The notes under the pieces are model-generated. The model had not been told where the DNA came from. It saw only the letters and a program-made list of their open reading frames with translations, and ran no database searches. The position numbers and the translations under genes were made by a program. A DNA stretch of 64,000 nt. Origin: Closterium sp. NIES-65 (lineage: Eukaryota > Streptophyta > Zygnematophyceae > Desmidiales > Closteriaceae). Of the stretch, positions 43,501 through 55,318 are shown in pieces; within the stretch, counting starts at the first letter, position 1; each line of letters starts with the position of its first letter. Location: positions 377,001 to 441,000 of the forward strand of contig CANXME010000532.1 in the NCBI GenBank assembly GCA_948144175.1. The letters are read 5' to 3'.

Positions 43501-46500
43501 CTCACGCCTTGCTGCAGTGAGCTCAAGCATTGCTGCAGTGAGCTCACGCGTTGCTGCAGTGAGCTCACGTCTTGCTGCAGTGAGCTCACGCCTTGCTGCA
43601 GTGAGCTCATGCCTTGCTGCAGTGATCTCACGCCTTGCTGCAGTGAGCTCACGCCTTGCTGCAGTGAGCTCACGCCTTGCTGCAGTGAGCTCACGTCTTG
43701 CTGCAGTGAGCTCACGCCTTGCTGCAGTGAGCTCACGCCTTGCTGCAGTGAGCTCACGCCTTGCTGCAGTGAGCTCACGCCTTGCTGCAGTGAGCTCACG
43801 CATTGCTGCAGTGAGCTCACGCCTTGCTGCAGTGAGCTCACGCCTTGCTGCAGTGAGCTCACGCCTTGCTGCAGTGAGCTCACGCCAGTGAGCTCACGCC
43901 CTGCTACAGTGAGCTCACGCCTTGCTGCAGTGAGCTCACGCCTTGCAGCAGTGAGTTCACGCCTTGCTGCAGTGAGCTCACGCCTTGCTGCAGTGAGCTC
44001 ACGCCTTGCTGCAGTGAGCTCACGCCCTGCTGCAGTGAGCTCACGCCTTGCTGCAGTGAGCTCACGCGTTGCCGCAGTGAGCTCACGCGTTGCTGCAGTG
44101 ATTTCACGCGTTGCCGCAGTGAGCTCACGCCTTGCCGCAGTGAGCTCACGCCTTGCTGCAGTGAGCTCACGCCTTGCCGCAGTGATTTCGCGCCTTGCTG
44201 CAGTGAGCTCACGCGTTGCTGCAGTGAGCTCACGCGTTGCTGCAGTGAGCTCACGCCTTGCCGCAGTGAGCTCACGCATTGCTGCAGTGAGCTCACGCGT
44301 TGCTGCAGTGAGCTCACGCCTTGCTGCAGTGAGTTCACGCCTTGCTGCAGTGAGTTCACGCCTTGCTGCAGTGAGTTCACGCCTTGCTGCAGTGAGCTCA
44401 CGCCTTGCTGCAGTGAGTTCACGCCTTGCTGCAGTGAGCTCACGCCTTGCCGCAGTGAGCTCACGCCTTGCTGCAGTGAGCTCACGCCTTGCTGCAGTGA
44501 GCTCACGCCTTGCTGCAGTGAGCTCACGCCTTGCTGCAGTGAGCTCACGCCTTGCTGCAGTGAGCTCACGCATTGCTGCAGTGAGCTCACGCCTTGCTGC
44601 AGTGAGCTCACGCCTTGCTGCAGTGAGCTCATGCCTTGCTGCAGTGAGCTCACGCGTTGCTGCAGTGAGCTCACGCGTTGCCGCAGTGAGTTCACGCCTT
44701 GCTGCAGTGAGCTCACGCCTTGCTGCAGTGAGCTCATGCCTTGCTGCAGTGAGCTCACGCCTTGCCGCAGTGAGCTCACGCCTTGCTGCAGTGAGCTCAC
44801 GCCTTGCCGCAGTGATTTCACGCCTTGCTGCAGTGAGCTCACGCGTTGCTGCAGTGAGCTCACGCCTTGCTGCAGTGAGCTCAAGCATTGCTGCAGTGAG
44901 CTCACGCGTTGCTGCAGTGAGCTCACGTCTTGCTGCAGTGAGCTCACGCGTTGCTGCAGTGAGCTCACGTCTTGCTGCAGTGAGCTCACGCCTTGCTGCA
45001 GTGAGCTCACGCCTTGCTGCAGTGAGCTCACGCCTTGCTGCAGTGAGCTCACGCCTTGCTGCAGTGAGCTCACGCATTGCTGCAGTGAGCTCACGCCTTG
45101 CTGCAGTGAGCTCACGCCTTGCTGCAGTGAGCTCACGCCTTGCTGCAGTGAGCTCACGCGTTGCTGCAGTGAGCTCACGCGTTGCCGCAGTGAGTTCACG
45201 CCTTGCTGCAGTGAGCTCACGCCTTGCTGCAGTGAGCCCACGCCTTGCTGCAGTGAGCTCACGCCTTGCCGCAGTGAGCTCACGCCTTGCTGCAGTGAGC
45301 TCACCCCTTGCCGCAGTGATTTCACGCCTTGCTGCAGTGAGCTCACGCGTTGCTGCAGTGAGCTCACGCCTTGCTGCAGTGAGCTCAAGCATTGCTGCAG
45401 TGAGCTCACGCGTTGCTGCAGTGAGCTCACGTCTTGCTGCAGTGAGCTCACGCCTTGCTGCAGTGAGCTCACGCCTTGCTGCAGTGATCTCACGCCTTGC
45501 TGCAGTGAGCTCACGCCTTGCTGCAGTGAGCTCACGCCTTGCTGCAGTGAGCTCACGTCTTGCTGCAGTTAGCTCACGCCTTGCTGCAGTGAGCTCACGC
45601 CAGTGATCTCACGCCCTGCTACAGTGAGCTCACGCCTTGCTGCAGTGAGCTCACGCCTTGCAGCAGTGAGTTCACGCCTTGCTGCAGTGAGCTCACGCCT
45701 TGCTGCAGTGAGCTCACGCCTTGCTGCAGTGAGCTCACGCCTTGCTGCAGTGAGCTCACGCCTTGCTGCAGTGATTTCACGCGTTGCCGCAGTGAGCTCA
45801 CGCCTTGCCGCAGTGAGCTCACGCCTTTCTGCAGTGAGCTCACGCCTTGCCGCAGTGATTTCGCGCCTTGCTGCAGTGAGCTCACGCGTTGCTGCAGTGA
45901 GCTCACGCCTTGCTGCAGTGAGCTCACGCATTGCTGCAGTGAGCTCACGCCTTGCTGCAGTGAGCTCACGCCTAGCTGCAGTGAGCTCACGCCTTGCTGC
46001 AGTGAGCTCACGCCTTGCTGCAGTGAGCTCACGCATTGCTGCAGTGAGCTCACGCCTTGCTGCAGTGAGCTCACGCCTTGCTGCAGTGAGCTCACGCCTT
46101 GCTGCAGTGAGCTCACGCCTTGCTGCAGTGAGCTCACGCCTTGCTGCAGTGAGTTCACGCCTTGCTGCAGTGAGCTCACGCCTTGCTGCAGTGAGCTCAC
46201 GCCTTGCCGCAGTGAGCTCACGCCTTGCCGCAGTGAGCTCACGCCTTGCCGCAGTGAGCTCACCCCTTGCCGCATTGAGCTCACGCCTTGCTGCATTGAG
46301 CTCACGCCTTGCTGCAGTGAGCTCACGCCTATCTGCAGTGGGCTCACGCCTTGATGCAGTGAGCTCACGCCTTGCTGCAGTGAGCTCACGCCTTGCTGCA
46401 GTGAGCTCACGCCTTGCTGCAGTGAGCTCACGCCTTGCTGCAGTGAGCTCACGCTTTGCCGCAGTGAGCTCACGCCTTGCTGCATTGAGCTCACGCCTTG

Positions 46501-49500
46501 CCGCAGTGAGCTCACGCCTTGCTGCAGTGAGCTCACGCCTTGCTGCAGTGAGCTCACGCCTTGCTGCAATGAGCTCACGCGTTGCTGCAGTGAGCTCACG
46601 CGTTGCTGCAGTGAGCTCACGCCTTGCTGCAGTGAGCTCACGCCTTGCTGCAGTGAACTCACGCCTTGCTGCAGTGAACTCACGCCTTGCTGCAGTGAGC
46701 TCACGCCTTGCTGCAGTGAGCTCACGCCTTGCTGCAGTGAGCTCACGCCTTGCTGCAGTGAGTTCACGCCTTGCTGCAGTGAGCTCACGCCTTGCTGCAG
46801 TGAGCTCACGCCTTGCTGCAGTGAGCTCACCCCTTGCTGCAGTGAGCTCACGCGTTGCTGCAGTGAGCTCACGCGTTGCTGCAGTGAGCTCACGCCTTGC
46901 TGCAGTGAGTTCACGCGTTGCTGCAGTGAGCTCACGCGTTGCTGCAGTGAGCTCACGCGTTGCTGCAGTGAGCTCACGCCTTGCTGCAGTGAGCTCACGC
47001 CTTGCTGCAGTGAGCTCACGCGTTGCTGCAGTGAGCTCACGCCTTGCTGCAGTGAGCTCACGCCTTGCTGCAGTGAGCTCACGCCTTGCTGCAGTGAGTT
47101 CACCCCTTGCTGCAGTGAGCTCACGCCTTGCTGCAGTGAGCTCACGCCTTGCCGCAGTGAGCTCACGCCTTGCTGCAGTGAGCTCACGCGTTGCTGCAGT
47201 GAGCTCACGCCTTGCTGCAGTGAGCTCACGCCTTGCTGCAGTGAGCTCACGCCTTGCTGCAGTGAGCTCACGCCTTGCTGCAGTGAGCTCACGCCTTGCT
47301 GCAGTGAGCTCACGCCTTGCTGCAGTGAGCTCACGCCTTGCTGAAGTGAGCTCACGCGTTGCTGCAGTGAGCTCACGCCTTGCTGCAGTGAGCTCACGCC
47401 TTGCTGCAGTGAGCTCACGCGTTGCTGCAGTGAGCTCACGCCTTGCTGCAGTGAGCTCACGCCTTGCTGCAGTGAGCTCACGCCTTGCTGCAGTGAGCTC
47501 ACGCCTTGCTGCAGTGAGCTCACGCCTTGCTGCAGTGAGCTCACGCCTTGCTGCAGTGAGCTCACGCCTTGCTGAAGTGAGCTCACGCGTTGCTGCAGTG
47601 AGCTCACGCGTTGCTGCAGTGAGCTCACGCGTTGCTGCAGTGAGCTCACGCCTTGCTGCAGTGAGCTCACGCCTTGCTGCAGTGAGCTCACGCCTTGCTG
47701 CAGTGAGCTCACGCGTTGCTGCAGTGAGCTCACGCCTTGCTGCAGTGAGCTCACACCTTGCTGCAGTGAGCTCACGCCTTGCTGCAGTGAGCTCACCCCT
47801 TGCTGCAGTGAGCTCACGCCTTGCTGCAGTGAGCTCACGCCTTGCCGCAGTGAGCTCACGCCTTGCTGCAGTGAGTTCACGCGTTGCTGCAGTGAGCTCA
47901 CGCGTTGCTGCAGTGAGCTCACGCGTTGCTGCAGTGAGCTCACGCCTTGCTGCAGTGAGCTCACGCCTTGCTGCAGTGAGCTCACGCGTTGCTGCAGTGA
48001 GCTCACGCCTTGCTGCAGTGAGCTCCCGCCTTGCTGCAGTGAGCTCACGCCTTGCTGCAGTGAGCTCACGCGTTGCTGCAGTGAGCTCACGCCTTGCTGC
48101 AGTGAGCTCACGCCTTGCTGCAGTGAGCTCACGCCTTGCTGCAGTGAGCTCACGCCTTGCTGCAGTGAGCTCACGCCTTGCTGCAGTGAGCTCACGCCTT
48201 GCTGCAGTGAGCTCACGCCTTGCTGAAGTGAGCTCACGCGTTGCTGCAGTGAGCTCACGCGTTGCTGCAGTGAGCTCACGCGTTGCTGCAGTGAGCTCAC
48301 GCCTTGCTGCAGTGAGCTCACGCCTTGCTGCAGTGAGCTCACGCGTTGCTGCAGTGAGCTCACGCCTTGCTGCAGTGAGCTCACACCTTGCTGCAGTGAG
48401 CTCACGCCTTGCTGCAGTGAGCTCACGCCTTGCTGCAGTGAGCTCACGCGTTGCTGCAGTGAGCTCACGCCTTGCTGCAGTGAGCTCACGCCTTGCTGCA
48501 GTGAGCTCAAGCCTTGCTGCAGTGAGCTCACGCCTTGCTGCAGTGAGCTCACGACTTGCTGCAGTGAGCTCACGCGTTGCTGCAGTGAGCTCACACGTTG
48601 CTGCAGTGAGCTCACGCCTTGCTGCAGTGAGCTCACGCCTTGCTGCAGTGAGCTCACGCGTTGCTGCAGTGAGCTCACGCGTTGCTGCAGTGAGCTCACG
48701 GGTTGCTGCAGTGAGCTCACGCGTTGCTGCAGTGAGCTCACGCCTTGCTGCAGTGAGCTCATGCCTTGCTGCAGTGAGCTCACGCCTTGCCGCAGTGAGC
48801 TCACGCCTTGCCGCAGTGAGCTCACGCCTTGCCGCAGTGAGCTCACCCCTTGCCGCATTGAGCTCACGCCTTGCTGCATTGAGCTCACGCCTTGCTGCAG
48901 TGAGCTCACGCCTTGCTGCAGTGGGCTCACGCCTTGATGCTGTGAGCTCACGCCTTGCTGCAGTGAGCTCACGCGTTGCTGCAGTGAGCTCACGCCTTGC
49001 TGCAGTGAGCTCACGCCTTGCTGCAGTGAGCTCACGCCTTGCTGCAGTGAGCTCACGCCTTGCTGCAGTGAGCTCACGCCTTGCTGCAGTGAGCTCACGC
49101 CTTGCTGCAGTGAGCTCACGCCTTGCTGAAGTGAGCTCACGCGTTGCTGCAGTGAGCTCACGCGTTGCTGCAGTGAGCTCACGCGTTGCTGCAGTGAGCT
49201 CACGCCTTGCTGCAGTGAGCTCACGCCTTGCTGCAGTGAGCTCACGCGTTGCTGCAGTGAGCTCACGCCTTGCTGCAGTGAGCTCACACCTTGCTGCAGT
49301 GAGCTCACGCCTTGCTGCAGTGAGCTCACGCCTTGCTGCAGTGAGCTCACGCGTTGCTGCAGTGAGCTCACGCCTTGCTGCAGTGAGCTCACGCCTTGCT
49401 GCAGTGAGCTCAAGCCTTGCTGCAGTGAGCTCACGCCTTGCTGCAGTGAGCTCACGACTTGCTGCAGTGAGCTCACGCGTTGCTGCAGTGAGCTCACACG

Positions 49501-52500
49501 TTGCTGCAGTGAGCTCACGCCTTGCTGCAGTGAGCTCACGCCTTGCTGCAGTGAGCTCACGCGTTGCTGCAGTGAGCTCACGCGTTGCTGCAGTGAGCTC
49601 ACGGGTTGCTGCAGTGAGCTCACGCGTTGCTGCAGTGAGCTCACGCCTTGCTGCAGTGAGCTCATGCCTTGCTGCAGTGAGCTCACGCCTTGCCGCAGTG
49701 AGCTCACGCCTTGCCGCAGTGAGCTCACGCCTTGCCGCAGTGAGCTCACCCCTTGCCGCATTGAGCTCACGCCTTGCTGCATTGAGCTCACGCCTTGCTG
49801 CAGTGAGCTCACGCCTTGCTGCAGTGGGCTCACGCCTTGATGCTGTGAGCTCACGCCTTGCTGCAGTGAGCTCACGCCTTGCTGCAGTGAGCTCACGCCT
49901 TGCTGCAGTGAGCTCACGCCTTGCTGCAGTGAGCTCACGCCTTGCTGCAGTGAACTCACGCGTTGCTGCAGTGAGCTCACGCCTTGCTGCAGTGAGCTCA
50001 CGCCTTGCTGCAGTGAGCTCACGCGTTGCTGCAGTGAGATCACGCCTTGCTGCAGTGAGCTCACGCCTTGCTGCAGTGAGCTCACGCTTTGCCGCAGTGA
50101 GCTCACGCCTTGCTGCATTGAGCTCACGCCTTTCCGCAGTGAGCTCACGCCTTGCTGCAGTGAGCTCACGCCTTGCTGCAGTGAGCTCACGCCTTGCTGC
50201 AATGAGCTCACGCGTTGCTGCAGTGAGCTCACGCGTTGCTGCAGTGAGCTCACGCCTTGCTGCAGTGAGCTCACGCCTTGCTGCTGTGAACTCACGCCTT
50301 GCTGCAGTGAACTCACGCCTTGCTGCAGTGAGCTCACGCCTTGCTGCAGTGAGCTCACGCCTTGCTGCAGTGAGCTCACGCCTTGCTGCAGTGAGTTCAC
50401 GCCTTGCTGCAGTGAGCTCACGCCTTGCTGCAGTGAGCTCACGCCTTGCTGCAGTGAGCTCACGCCTTGCTGCAGTGAGCTCACGCCTTGCTGCAGTGAG
50501 CTCACGCGTTGCTGCAGTGAGCTCACGCCTTGCTGCAGTGAGCTCACGCCTTGCTGCAGTGAGCTCACGCCTTGCTGCAGTGAGTTCACCCCTTGCTGCA
50601 GTGAGCTCACGCCTTGCTGCAGTGAGCTCACGCCTTGCCGCAGTGAGCTCACGCCTTGCCGCATTGAGCTCACGCCTTGCCGCAGTGAGCTCACGCCTTG
50701 CTGCAGTGAGCTCACGCCTTGCTGCAGTGAGCTCACGCCTTGCTGCAGTGAGCTCACGCCTTGCTGCAGTGAGCTCACGCCTTGCTGCAGTGAGCTCACG
50801 CCTTGCTGCAGTGAGCTCACGCCTTGCTGCAGTGAGCTCACGCCTTGCTGCAGTGAGCTCACGCCTTGCTGCAGTGAGCTCACGCCTTGCTGCAGTGAGC
50901 TCACGCCTTGCTGCAGTGAGCTCACGCGTTGCTGCAGTGAGCTCACGCGTTGCTGCAGTGAGCTCACGCGTTGCTGCAGTGAGCTCACGCGTTGCTGCAG
51001 TGAGCTCACGCCTTGCTGCAGTGAGCTCACGCCTTGCTGCAGTGAGCTCACGCGTTGCTGCAGTGAGCTCACGCCTTGCTGCAGTGAGCTCACGCCTTGC
51101 TGCAGTGAGCTCACGCCTTGCTGCAGTGAGCTCACGCCTTGCTGCAGTGAGCTCACGCCTTGCTGCAGTGAGCTCACGCCTTGCTGCAGTGAGCTCACGC
51201 CTTGCTGCAGTGAGCTCACGCCTTGCTGCAGTGAGCTCACGCCTTGCTGCAGTGAGCTCACGACTTGCTGCAGTGAGCTCACGCGTTGCTGCAGTGAGCT
51301 CACACGTTGCTGCAGTGAGCTCACGCCTTGCTGCAGTGAGCTCACGCCTTGCTGCAGTGAGCTCACGCGTTGCTGCAGTGAGCTCACGCGTTGCTGCAGT
51401 GAGCTCACGGGTTGCTGCAGTGAGCTCACGCGTTGCTGCAGTGAGCTCACGCCTTGCTGCAGTGAGCTCATGCCTTGCTGCAGTGAGCTCACGCCTTGCC
51501 GCAGTGAGCTCACGCCTTGCCGCAGTGAGCTCACGCCTTGCCGCAGTGAGCTCACCCCTTGCCGCATTGAGCTCACGCCTTGCTGCATTGAGCTCACGCC
51601 TTGCTGCAGTGAGCTCACGCCTTGCTGCAGTGGGCTCACGCCTTGATGCTGTGAGCTCACGCCTTGCTGCAGTGAGCTCACGCCTTGCTGCAGTGAGCTC
51701 ACGCCTTGCTGCAGTGAGCTCACGCCTTGCTGCCGTGAGCTCACGCCTTGCTGCAGTGAACTCACGCGTTGCTGCAGTGAGCTCACGCCTTGCTGCAGTG
51801 AGCTCACGCCTTGCTGCAGTGAGCTCACGCGTTGCTGCAGTGAGATCACGCCTTGCTGCAGTGAGCTCACGCCTTGCTGCAGTGAGCTCACGCTTTGCCG
51901 CAGTGAGCTCACGCCTTGCTGCATTGAGCTCACGCCTTGCCGCAGTGAGCTCACGCCTTGCTGCAGTGAGCTCACGCCTTGCTGCAGTGAGCTCACGCCT
52001 TGCTGCAATGAGCTCACGCGTTGCTGCAGTGAGCTCACGCGTTGCTGCAGTGAGCTCACGCCTTGCTGCAGTGAGCTCACGCCTTGCTGCAGTGAACTCA
52101 CGCCTTGCTGCAGTGAACTCACGCCTTGCTGCAGTGAGCTCACGCCTTGCTGCAGTGAGCTCACGCCTTGCTGCAGTGAGCTCACGCCTTGCTGCAGTGA
52201 GTTCACGCCTTGCTGCAGTGAGCTCACGCCTTGCTGCAGTGAGCTCACGCCTTGCTGCAGTGAGCTCACGCCTTGCTGCAGTGAGCTCACGCCTTGCTGC
52301 AGTGAGCTCACGCGTTGCTGCAGTGAGCTCACGCCTTGCTGCAGTGAGCTCACGCCTTGCTGCAGTGAGCTCACGCCTTGCTGCAGTGAGTTCACCCCTT
52401 GCTGCAGTGAGCTCACGCCTTGCTGCAGTGAGCTCACGCCTTGCCGCAGTGAGCTCACGCCTTGCCGCATTGAGCTCACGCCTTGCCGCAGTGAGCTCAC

Positions 52501-54083
52501 GCCTTGCTGCAGTGAGCTCACGCCTTGCTGCAGTGAGTTGCTGCAGTGAGCTCACGCCTTGCTGCAGTGAGCTCACGCCTTGCTGCAGTGAGCTCACGCC
52601 TTGCTGCAGTGAGCTCACGCCTTGCTGCAGTGAGCTCACGCCTTGCTGCAGTGAGCTCACGCCTTGCTGCAGTGAGCTCACGCCTTGCTGCAGTGAGCTC
52701 ACGCCTTGCTGCAGTGAGCTCACGCGTTGCTGCAGTGAGCTCACGCGTTGCTGCAGTGAGCTCACGCGTTGCTGCAGTGAGCTCACGCGTTGCTGCAGTG
52801 AGCTCACGCCTTGCTGCAGTGAGCTCACGCCTTGCTGCAGTGAGCTCACGCGTTGCTGCAGTGAGCTCACGCCTTGCTGCAGTGAGCTCACGCCTTGCTG
52901 CAGTGAGCTCACGCCTTGCTGCAGTGAGCTCACGCCTTGCTGCAGTGAGCTCACGCCTTGCTGCAGTGAGCTCACGCCTTGCTGCAGTGAGCTCACGCCT
53001 TGCTGCAGTGAGCTCACGCGTTGCTGCAGTGAGCTCAAGCCTTGCTGCAGTGAGCTCACGCCTTGCTGCAGTGAGCTCACGCCTTGCTGCAGTGAGCTCA
53101 CGCCTTGCTGCAGTGAGCTCACACGTTGCTGCAGTGAGCTCACGCCTTGCTGCAGTGAGCTCACGCCTTGCTGCAGTGAGCTCACGCGTTGCTGCAGTGA
53201 GCTCACGCGTTGCTGCAGTGAGCTCACGGGTTGCTGCAGTGAGCTCACGCCTTGCTGCAGTGAGCTCATCACGCGTTGCTGCAGTGGGCTCACGCCTTGC
53301 TGCAGTGATTTCACGCCTTGCTGCAGTGAGCTCACGCGTTGCTGCAGTGAGCTCACGCGTTGCTGCAGTGAGCTCACGCCTTGCTGCAGTGAGCTCACGC
53401 CTTGCTGCAGTGAGCTCACGCCTTGCTGCAGTGAGCTCACGCCTTGCTGCAGTGAGCTCACGCCTTGCTGCAGTGAGCTCACGCCTTGCTGCAGTGAGCT
53501 CACGCCTTGCTGCAGTGAGCTCACGCCTTGCTGCAGTGAGCTCACGCCTTGCTGCAGTGAGCTCACGCCTTGCTGCAGTGAGCTCACGCCTTGCTGCAGT
53601 GAGCTCAAGCCTTGCTGCAGTGAGCTCACGCCTTGCTGCAGTGAGCTCACGCCTTGCTGCAGTGAGCTCACGCCTTGCTGCAGTGAGCTCACACGTTGCT
53701 GCAGTGAGCTCACGCCTTGATGCAGTGAGCTCACGCCTTGCTGCAGTGAGCTCACGCGTTGCTGCAGTGAGCTCACGCGTTGCTGCAGTGAGCTCACGGG
53801 TTGCTGCAGTGAGCTCACGCCTTGCTGCAGTGAGCTCATCACGCGTTGCTGCAGTGGGCTCACGCCTTGCTGCAGTGATTTCACGCCTTGCTGCAGTGAG
53901 CTCACGCCTTGCTGCAGTGAGCTCACGCGTTGCTGCAGTGAGCTCACGCCTTGCTGCAGTGAGCTCACGCCTTGCTGCAGTGAGCTCACGCCTTGCTGCA
54001 GTGAGCTCACGCCTTGCTGCAGTGAGCTCACGCCTTGCTGCAGTGAGTGAGCCTTGCTGCAGTGTGCTCACGCCATGCTGCAG
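31583..54083. repeat. 21-bp satellite array 2 (about 1,070 monomers)
   Basis: Same monomer and variants as array 1. To about 52.4 kb it follows array 1 nearly unit for unit. The rest (about 52.4-54.08 kb) has no counterpart in array 1. That section opens with a shortened unit (GTGAGTTGCTGCAG at 52534) and holds a 570-bp repeat marked by CTCATCACGCG (53267 and 53837; 27 x 21 + 3). The right edge decays through GTGAGTGAGCCTTGC (54045) and CACGCCATGCTGCAGCAG. No coding function is supported: all common substitutions change the amino acid in every open frame and several monomer types change the reading frame. Confidence 0.97.
53267..53875. repeat. 570-bp higher-order repeat at the right end of array 2
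   Basis: The 3-bp-inserted monomer CTCATCACGCG followed by GTGGGCTCACG and GTGATTTCACG occurs at 53267 and again 570 bp later. The same order of CACACG, CACGGG and CTCAAG variants precedes each. Confidence 0.8.
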
Positions 54084-54851
54084 CAGCCCGCTTGCTCCTC
54101 TGCCGGTGCCTTGCTGCAAGTCTCTGGCTCCTTGTAGCCCATCTCGTTGCACCAATGCACCTTTCTCGCTGGAGCCTTGCTGCACACCAGCGTGGTGTGC
54201 GTGACCTCAGGGGATCTATGCTTCAAACCACGATTGTGAGTCGTAAAATTCGGCTTCCTTCTGTACTTATCATATTTCAGCCCGTACTTGCTATTCAAGT
54301 TCCATTTCACAATCAAGTGCGTGCTCGTAATTGATTTTTTCACTCCGTTTTCCGACTACAGTTCATTTTCTACTTGACCTGTTTGTTTTGCAAGGTGTGC
54401 GAGACGCGTCGTGGGGAACACTGAGGGGAATTCAAGAGAGAAGACAATGTGGAAAAGGGTGGGAGGAGATTTTGATGGCAGAGGGAGAGGAAGGAAGGCG
54501 GAAAGGGGGAGGAAGTGGGGACAAGTGATTGATAATAAACTTATTGCAACTCTTTGTTATGCTTGTCTGCTTTCAATCCTATTTGTGTATGCGTGTGTGT
54601 GCCGTGCGGGTGTGTTTGTGCGGTGTGTGTTCATGTCTTCTCGTCGTGTTTGTTTCGCTGTGGGGTTGCGTGGGTTGTCGGTCACCGTATGTGGGCTGAA
54701 CGTTTTTTTATGTGTGTTTGCATTCGTGTTTGTGGGATGTGTGTTTCAAACTGTGGTGTTAGTATGTGTCATGTATGCAATTAGAGGTTGTTAATTGTCT
54801 TTGGGGCAGCGTGCTTTCGCTGTTTCAACAACCCCATCAACCTCTGTTGTT
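54084..54851. other. Array edge and unique DNA left of the copia element; no gene seen
   Basis: 54084-54190 still carries isolated CCTTGCTGCA motifs (54109, 54175) in otherwise unique DNA. 54580-54780 is TG/GTGT-rich. Open frames here (for example 54411-54794) are low-complexity translations of the GT tract with no recognisable domain. Confidence 0.65.
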
Positions 54852-54856
54852 GCATG
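54852..54856. repeat. Left target-site duplication of the copia element (GCATG)
   Basis: GCATG abuts the LTR start at 54857 and is repeated at 60860-60864. Confidence 0.9.
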
Positions 54857-55267
54857 TGTTGGAAACAATAAGTCTTAGTGCGCTTCTGTCGTGTCAAAAC
54901 CCAAGACACTAGCGAAGCAGTCCGAATCGAAGCATCGAGTCAAACCTCGGAGGTTAGGGTAACCGCCTGGAGGTTACGGGAAAGTCAATTACAGAGCGAC
55001 AGTTAAGGACACACAACTGACTCGTTACAGAGCAGTTGCCCGAGTCGCACTGTATCGAATCGCAACAACAAATACAGTTATCTATCCATTCGTATTCCCT
55101 GTACTCTTATATAAAACCTTGTATTTGCTTGTTTAATTCAATCCACTTTGCTCTCACACACTAGTGCAAGGTCGGTTCACAAACTTCATTAAACGCTTCA
55201 GCTATTACAAATATCCTACCCAGAGTTATCCTCTGCAAAGATCCTTAAGGGCTTTCTCAGCCCAACA
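54857..55267 (+). repeat. 5' LTR of the copia element, 411 bp
   Basis: Begins TGTTGGAAAC and ends CAGCCCAACA. TATATAAAA at 55108-55116 is the likely core promoter. It lacks a 25-bp hairpin segment that is present in the 3' LTR. Confidence 0.95.
55108..55116 (+). promoter_or_regulatory. TATA box in the copia 5' LTR
   Basis: TATATAAAA about 210 bp upstream of the ORF start and inside the LTR, as expected for the U3 promoter. Confidence 0.6.
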
Positions 55268-55279
55268 TGGTATGAGAGC
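55268..55279 (+). other. Primer-binding site of the copia element
   Basis: TGGTATGAGAGC directly follows the LTR. It differs by one base from the initiator-Met tRNA site TGGTATCAGAGC. Confidence 0.88.
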
Positions 55280-55318
55280 TGACAGGGGAAAACTCTAACT
55301 CTTTTATCATTACAAGAC

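Larger units (their letters stand above)
27842..52400. repeat. Right member of the ~25-kb direct segmental duplication
   Basis: Repeats 1 to about 24.9 kb with very few differences: one substitution in the non-satellite 3.6 kb, a 55-bp indel, single-monomer and 14-monomer indels and scattered substitutions inside the satellite (for example 7937 CTGGAG here CTGCAG). It includes the gypsy 5' half, spacer and most of array 2. The right limit lies within satellite and is approximate. Confidence 0.88.

Noticed and set aside
45569-54031. ORF of about 2,820 codons on the minus strand, and similar giant ORFs on both strands across 3.6-25 kb and 31.5-54 kb
   Set aside because: Automatic result of a stop-free 21-bp monomer; frames are broken by odd-length units and common variants are non-synonymous in every frame.
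54411-54794. 127-codon ORF with hydrophobic Val/Cys/Phe stretches that could pass for membrane segments
   Set aside because: The hydrophobic part is coded by a GTGT-rich tract; no family resemblance and no supporting context.
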